Origin: Actinomycetes bacterium | GTDB lineage: Bacteria; Actinomycetota; Acidimicrobiia; Spongiisociales; UBA5794 | Assembly (NCBI GenBank): GCA_024640745.1 | Contig: JAHEEL010000007.1 | Span: forward strand, 17,054 to 26,809 | Direction of reading: 5' to 3' | Length of the DNA: 9,756 nt | In this document: in pieces, positions 6,219-9,756 of the stretch | Layout: each line of letters begins with the position of its first letter | How positions within the stretch are numbered: position 1 is the stretch's first letter | Translations under genes and position numbers: made by a program | Notes under the pieces: model-generated | Told to the model about the DNA's origin: nothing | Databases searched by the model: none | Seen by the model: the letters and a program-made list of their open reading frames with translations, nothing else

Positions 6219-8381
6219 CTACCGGAACGTCTGTCTCGACTCGGCGTGGGTGCGGAGGATCTCCGCCGGCTCGAAGCGCATCCCGTGGCGCTCGGTCAGC
6301 GCGTCGAGGCGGTCGACGATCTCGGCGATGCCAACGTGGTCGACCCACCAGAACGGGCCGCCGCGGAATGGTGGGAATCCGAGGCCCATCACCGCGCCGA
6401 TGTCTCCGTCCAGCGCCGACTGGAGAATTCCCTCCTCCAGACACCGAGCGGCCTCGTTGACCATCGCAAGCGAGATCCGCTGTTGGATCTCCGACTCCGG
6501 AATGACGCGCCGCGGCCCGATGCCGAGCGCCTGATACACGGTCTCATCGACGCCGCCGCGCTTGCCCTTGTCGTCGTAGCGGTAGAAGCCACGCCCGTTC
6601 TTGCGGCCCATCCGATCATCGTCGACCAACCTGGCCGCCATTTCGGGCCCTGCCATCCGTTCACCGAACGCATGGAGCATCACCTGGGAGATATGAGCAC
6701 CCACATCGATTCCGACCTCGTCGCTCAACAGCACCGGTCCCACGGGGAAGCCCCACGCGGTCATGGCCGAGTCGATATCCTCGACCGAGGCGCCGTCGGC
6801 GAGGACGTGGAACGCCTCGTTCATGTAGGGAACGAGGATGCGCGTGGTGTAGAACCCGGGTCCGTCCTTGACCACGATCACGGTCTTGCCCTGGCGCTTG
6901 CCGAAGGCAACGGCCGTCACCGTTGCCCAGTCCGCGGTGTCTTCGGTCACGATCACCTCGAGGAGCGGCATCTTCTCCACCGGCGAGAAGTAGTGCATGC
7001 CGAGCACCGCCTCCGGGCGTGTCGCGTTTGCAGCAATCTCACTGATCGGGAGCGATGACGTGTTCGAGGCAAAGACGGTGCCCTCCGCGGTCACGGCCTC
7101 GACTTCGGCAAGGAGCGCCTGTTTGAGATCGAGGCTCTCGAACACGGCCTCGATCACGAGATCGGCGTTGGCGAAACCGCTCCAATCGGTCGTGCCCGTG
7201 AGCTTGTTCATGGCTTGCTCGCCCTCGAACGGGCGGAGGCGTCGACGCTTCACCTGAGACGCGACGTTCTTCGAGACGTGCGCGAGGACTCGCTGCACGC
7301 CGGGCTCATCGACCTCCTTGACTCGCACCGTCGCGCCCGCCCGCAAGACCGACACGGAAGTGATCCCCGCTCCCATGAGCCCTCCGCCGAGCACGCCAAC
7401 CTTGGCGACCGGCTTCGGCTCGCCGAAGCCGGCGATCCCTGATGCGTGTTTCATCATTCGTGAAGCGAAGAAGATGCTGCGCAGCGCCTTCGATTCCGGT
7501 GATGTGACGAGTTCGCCGAAGAACTCCGCTTCGGCCTCGTAGCCGGCCTCAGGGCCGTCATCGATGCCGATCTTGACCGCTTCGAGCGCACGCTTCGGCG
7601 CCGGGTACAGGCCCTTTGTCTTGGCGAGCATGGCTTCTTCGGCTCGCCGGAACAGCACGCGGCGGCCGACCGGATTCTGCTCGAGGGCGAGCTCTTGCAG
7701 GTGCGTCGGCGCCAGGAACTCCTTCACCCCCGATCCTTCCGAATCGTCGAGGTGGCCGATCGCGTCGAGCGCTCGCCGTCGTGCGACGTCGTAGAGCACC
7801 TCGTGCGGCACGATCTCGTCGACGAGACCGATCTTGTGCGCTCGGTAGGGCCGCAGAGAACGGCCCGTGAGGATCATGTCGAGCGCCGCCGCGATGCCGA
7901 CCAGTCTCGGGAGCCGTTGCGTTCCACCGCCGGCGGGGAGCACGCCCAGCTGGACCTCGGGTTGTCCGAGCTGTGTCTTCGAGCTACCGGTCGCGATTCG
8001 CATCGACCCGGTGAGCGCAAGCTCGAGGCCACCGCCGAGACAGGCCCCGTCGATCGCCATGACCACCGGCTTGCCGTGGACGGTGTGGAGCGCTTCGATT
8101 CTGGCGAACAGGGCGTGGAGCACGCGAATCGCTGCCGCCGCCTCCGCCGGATCGGTGAGGGTCTCCAGGAACCGGATGTCGGCGCCGGCGAGGAAGCTCC
8201 CCGGCTTGGCCGAGCCGAGCACCACGGCCTTGATCGACGGATCGCTCTCGATCCGATCGATCACGGCGGTGAGGTCCTCGTAGATCTCGGGTCCGATGGT
8301 GTTCATCGACTCTCCGGCACGGTCGAGCAAGACGAGTGCGACGCCGTCGTCGGTGTCGAACGAGAAGTGCGTGAGTTCCAT
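6219..8381 (-). CDS. fadJ: Fatty-acid oxidation multifunctional protein: enoyl-CoA hydratase / 3-hydroxyacyl-CoA dehydrogenase
   Basis: The 720-residue protein has the FadB/FadJ two-part layout and length. Residues about 1-190 form the crotonase domain, with oxyanion-hole segment FLAGADI (63-69) and the two catalytic glutamates Glu120 (GGGLELAL) and Glu142 (GQPEVQLG). Residues about 325-510 form the NAD-binding dehydrogenase domain, with the dinucleotide loop LGGGLMGAG (331-339) and the catalytic pair His463 and Glu475 in the HYFSPVEKMPLLEVI block. Residues about 510-720 contain the two C-terminal HCDH domains, including PGFYTTRI and NGRGFYRY. It hydrates 2-enoyl-CoA to 3-hydroxyacyl-CoA and oxidises it to 3-ketoacyl-CoA, acting with the thiolase encoded just upstream. 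The start at 8381 has a GGGAG SD, 6 nt away, that overlaps the thiolase stop codon, pointing to coupled translation; the frame stays open to 8672 but has no support there. The FadJ rather than FadB label follows from the FadI-like partner and gene order and is less certain than the function. Confidence 0.94.
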   Translation of the reverse strand: MELTHFSFDTDDGVALVLLDRAGESMNTIGPEIYEDLTAVIDRIESDPSIKAVVLGSAKPGSFLAGADIRFLETLTDPAEAAAAIRVLHALFARIEALHTVHGKPVVMAIDGACLGGGLELALTGSMRIATGSSKTQLGQPEVQLGVLPAGGGTQRLPRLVGIAAALDMILTGRSLRPYRAHKIGLVDEIVPHEVLYDVARRRALDAIGHLDDSEGSGVKEFLAPTHLQELALEQNPVGRRVLFRRAEEAMLAKTKGLYPAPKRALEAVKIGIDDGPEAGYEAEAEFFGELVTSPESKALRSIFFASRMMKHASGIAGFGEPKPVAKVGVLGGGLMGAGITSVSVLRAGATVRVKEVDEPGVQRVLAHVSKNVASQVKRRRLRPFEGEQAMNKLTGTTDWSGFANADLVIEAVFESLDLKQALLAEVEAVTAEGTVFASNTSSLPISEIAANATRPEAVLGMHYFSPVEKMPLLEVIVTEDTADWATVTAVAFGKRQGKTVIVVKDGPGFYTTRILVPYMNEAFHVLADGASVEDIDSAMTAWGFPVGPVLLSDEVGIDVGAHISQVMLHAFGERMAGPEMAARLVDDDRMGRKNGRGFYRYDDKGKRGGVDETVYQALGIGPRRVIPESEIQQRISLAMVNEAARCLEEGILQSALDGDIGAVMGLGFPPFRGGPFWWVDHVGIAEIVDRLDALTERHGMRFEPAEILRTHAESRQTFR

Positions 8382-8391
8382 GGTCTGCTCC

Positions 8392-9699
8392 CTACCGCTC
8401 GAGGACAACGGCCGCACCGAGACCGCCGGCCGCGCACTGTGTGACCAGGGCGGTGCCGGTGCCCCTTCGCTCCAATTCGTTCGCCATGGTCGTGATCTGG
8501 CGGGTACCGGTCGCGCCGAACGGATGACCGAGACTGATCGATCCGCCGTACAGGTTGAACTTCTCGTCCGGAATCGCTCCGATGGGCTCATCTCGATCGA
8601 GCCACCGCTTTGCCCACTCGGCAGAGGCGAAGGCCTGCGTGTTCGACAGGATCTGGGCTGAGAACGCCTCATGCATGTCGATGACGTCGATGTCGTCGAG
8701 GGTCAAGCCTGCCCGCTCGAGCGCGACCGGTGTCGCGAACGACGGCCCCATGAGCAGCTGCCAGTTCGGGTCGAGCGCAGCGAACGCCCACGACCGGATG
8801 AATGCTCGGGGCGTGAGACCGAGCCGCTCTGCGGTCTCCTCCTCCATCAGGATGACCGCGGATGCTCCGTCGGTGAGCGGCGATGAGTTGCCCGCCGTGA
8901 TCGTTCCGTACTTGCGGTCGAAGACCGGGCGGAGCGCGGCGAGCTGTTCCATGGTGGAATCACGCCGGGGAATGTTGTCTCTCGTCACCGTCGTGCTGTA
9001 CTCCGGGCCAACCGGGAAGGGCATGACCTCATCGTCGAAGATGCCGTCGTCCCACGCGGCGACGGCGCTCCGGTGCGAGCGCAGCGCATACTCGTCCTGC
9101 GCCTCGCGGCCGATCCCGTTCTCCTTCGCCATGATCTCTGCTGAACCGCCCATCGTCAGGCCGGTGGCGCGCTCGGCGATCGCGGGGGGCTGTGGCGCCA
9201 GATCCTTGGGACGGAGGGCCGAGAACGCCTTCATCTTCCCGGGAATGTCCTTCGCAGCGTTCGCATCCATCAGCACGTCGACGAACCGATCGGAGTAGAG
9301 GATCGGCGGTTTCGAGAGCGAGTCGGCTCCTCCGGCGACCACGATGTTGGCATTGCCGAGCAGAATCGATTGCGCCCCGGACACGACCGCCTGCGTGGAG
9401 GTGGCGCATGCACGGCTCACCGAGAAGGCGTCCACCGTGTCCGGCATGTCACCGGCGAGCACGATCTCCCGCGCGAGGTTTGGGCCGGCGACGTCGGTGA
9501 TGACCGCTCCGTAGATCACCTGGTCGATCTGGTCGCCCGCGACTCCCGACCGCTGGAGCAATTCGGTGACCACGCCCGTTGCGAGGTCCAGGGCGGAGAG
9601 ATCCTTGAAGTCCGTTCCGGATTTGACGAACGGGGTTCGCAATCCGTCGACGATCGCGACTCGGCGCCCGTCCACGACGCCGGGATGCTGCGCGGCCAT
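8392..9699 (-). CDS. fadI: Acetyl-CoA acyltransferase (3-ketoacyl-CoA thiolase), FadI type
   Basis: The 435-residue protein is a complete degradative thiolase, essentially the length of E. coli FadI. It cleaves 3-ketoacyl-CoA with CoA to acetyl-CoA and a shortened acyl-CoA, the last step of each beta-oxidation round. The nucleophilic cysteine is Cys98 in SRACATSTQA. The other catalytic blocks are DMHEAFSAQ (His343), GHPFGATGTR (His392) and a C-terminal Cys422 followed by AAGGLG, where many thiolases have GGGxG. The N-terminal RVAIVDGLRTPF is the usual thiolase opening strand. The start at 9699 has AGGAGA 4 nt upstream (9704-9709). It is the first gene of a two-gene operon with the multifunctional protein, separated by 10 nt. 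No convincing promoter is visible in the 57 bases between the start and the window edge, so further upstream genes in the operon cannot be excluded. Confidence 0.94.
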   Translation of the reverse strand: MAAQHPGVVDGRRVAIVDGLRTPFVKSGTDFKDLSALDLATGVVTELLQRSGVAGDQIDQVIYGAVITDVAGPNLAREIVLAGDMPDTVDAFSVSRACATSTQAVVSGAQSILLGNANIVVAGGADSLSKPPILYSDRFVDVLMDANAAKDIPGKMKAFSALRPKDLAPQPPAIAERATGLTMGGSAEIMAKENGIGREAQDEYALRSHRSAVAAWDDGIFDDEVMPFPVGPEYSTTVTRDNIPRRDSTMEQLAALRPVFDRKYGTITAGNSSPLTDGASAVILMEEETAERLGLTPRAFIRSWAFAALDPNWQLLMGPSFATPVALERAGLTLDDIDVIDMHEAFSAQILSNTQAFASAEWAKRWLDRDEPIGAIPDEKFNLYGGSISLGHPFGATGTRQITTMANELERRGTGTALVTQCAAGGLGAAVVLER

Positions 9700-9756
9700 G
9701 GAGTCTCCTTCGATTCGGTGGTCGGCCCATTCTCGCGCACGGTCGTCGGTTGGGGA

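Noticed and set aside
8382..8672. N-terminal extension of the FadJ-type protein into the thiolase gene
   Set aside because: The extra residues are Arg/Ser-rich with no family similarity. The crotonase domain starts at the ATG at 8381, which has its own SD.
9700..9756. Promoter for the fadI-fadJ operon
   Set aside because: Only a poor GAGAAT-like -10 on the minus strand with no -35; the upstream region is cut by the window edge.

Overview
The window is high-GC DNA with densely packed genes, strong AGGAGG-type ribosome binding sites and TANNNT -10 elements. A DUF385/DDN-family (F420-type) protein, a HAD-IG 5'-nucleotidase and a tandem glycine riboswitch in front of gcvP together suggest an actinobacterium, perhaps of the Acidimicrobiia. 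That placement is inferred from gene content and composition only; no marker gene is present. Everything looks chromosomal and housekeeping-like. I see no mobile element, CRISPR array, tRNA, rRNA or phage gene.

Layout from left to right. Bases 1-202 hold the 3' end of an endonuclease/exonuclease/phosphatase-fold gene (+). A 10-bp tandem repeat and a perfect 11-bp UUCG hairpin follow. Next is a HAD-IG 5'-nucleotidase (306-1742, +), probably read from a leaderless promoter. It converges, with a 13-bp gap, on a two-gene minus-strand unit: a universal stress protein (1942-2388) and a 58-aa zinc-ribbon-like microprotein (1756-1932). The roughly 300-bp divergent interval 2389-2688 carries an extended -10 promoter and a tandem glycine riboswitch for gcvP (2689-5583, +). 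Three bases after gcvP starts a DDN-family oxidoreductase (5587-6099, +). A large imperfect hairpin lies between it and the convergent beta-oxidation operon on the minus strand: a FadI-type thiolase (8392-9699), then a FadJ-type multifunctional protein (6219-8381).

How the genes work together. GcvP starts glycine cleavage, and the riboswitch lets glycine control its expression; the downstream oxidoreductase should share that transcript. FadI and FadJ form the two halves of a fatty-acid beta-oxidation complex, with FadJ supplying hydratase and 3-hydroxyacyl-CoA dehydrogenase activity and FadI the thiolytic step. The stress protein and zinc-ribbon protein appear translationally coupled.

The points most worth a second look are the diverged core of riboswitch aptamer I beside a consensus aptamer II, a possible Shine-Dalgarno-masking pairing in the riboswitch, the coupling of a DDN-family oxidoreductase to gcvP, and the unnamed zinc-ribbon microprotein. 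I did not find a clear candidate for a wholly new multi-gene system.
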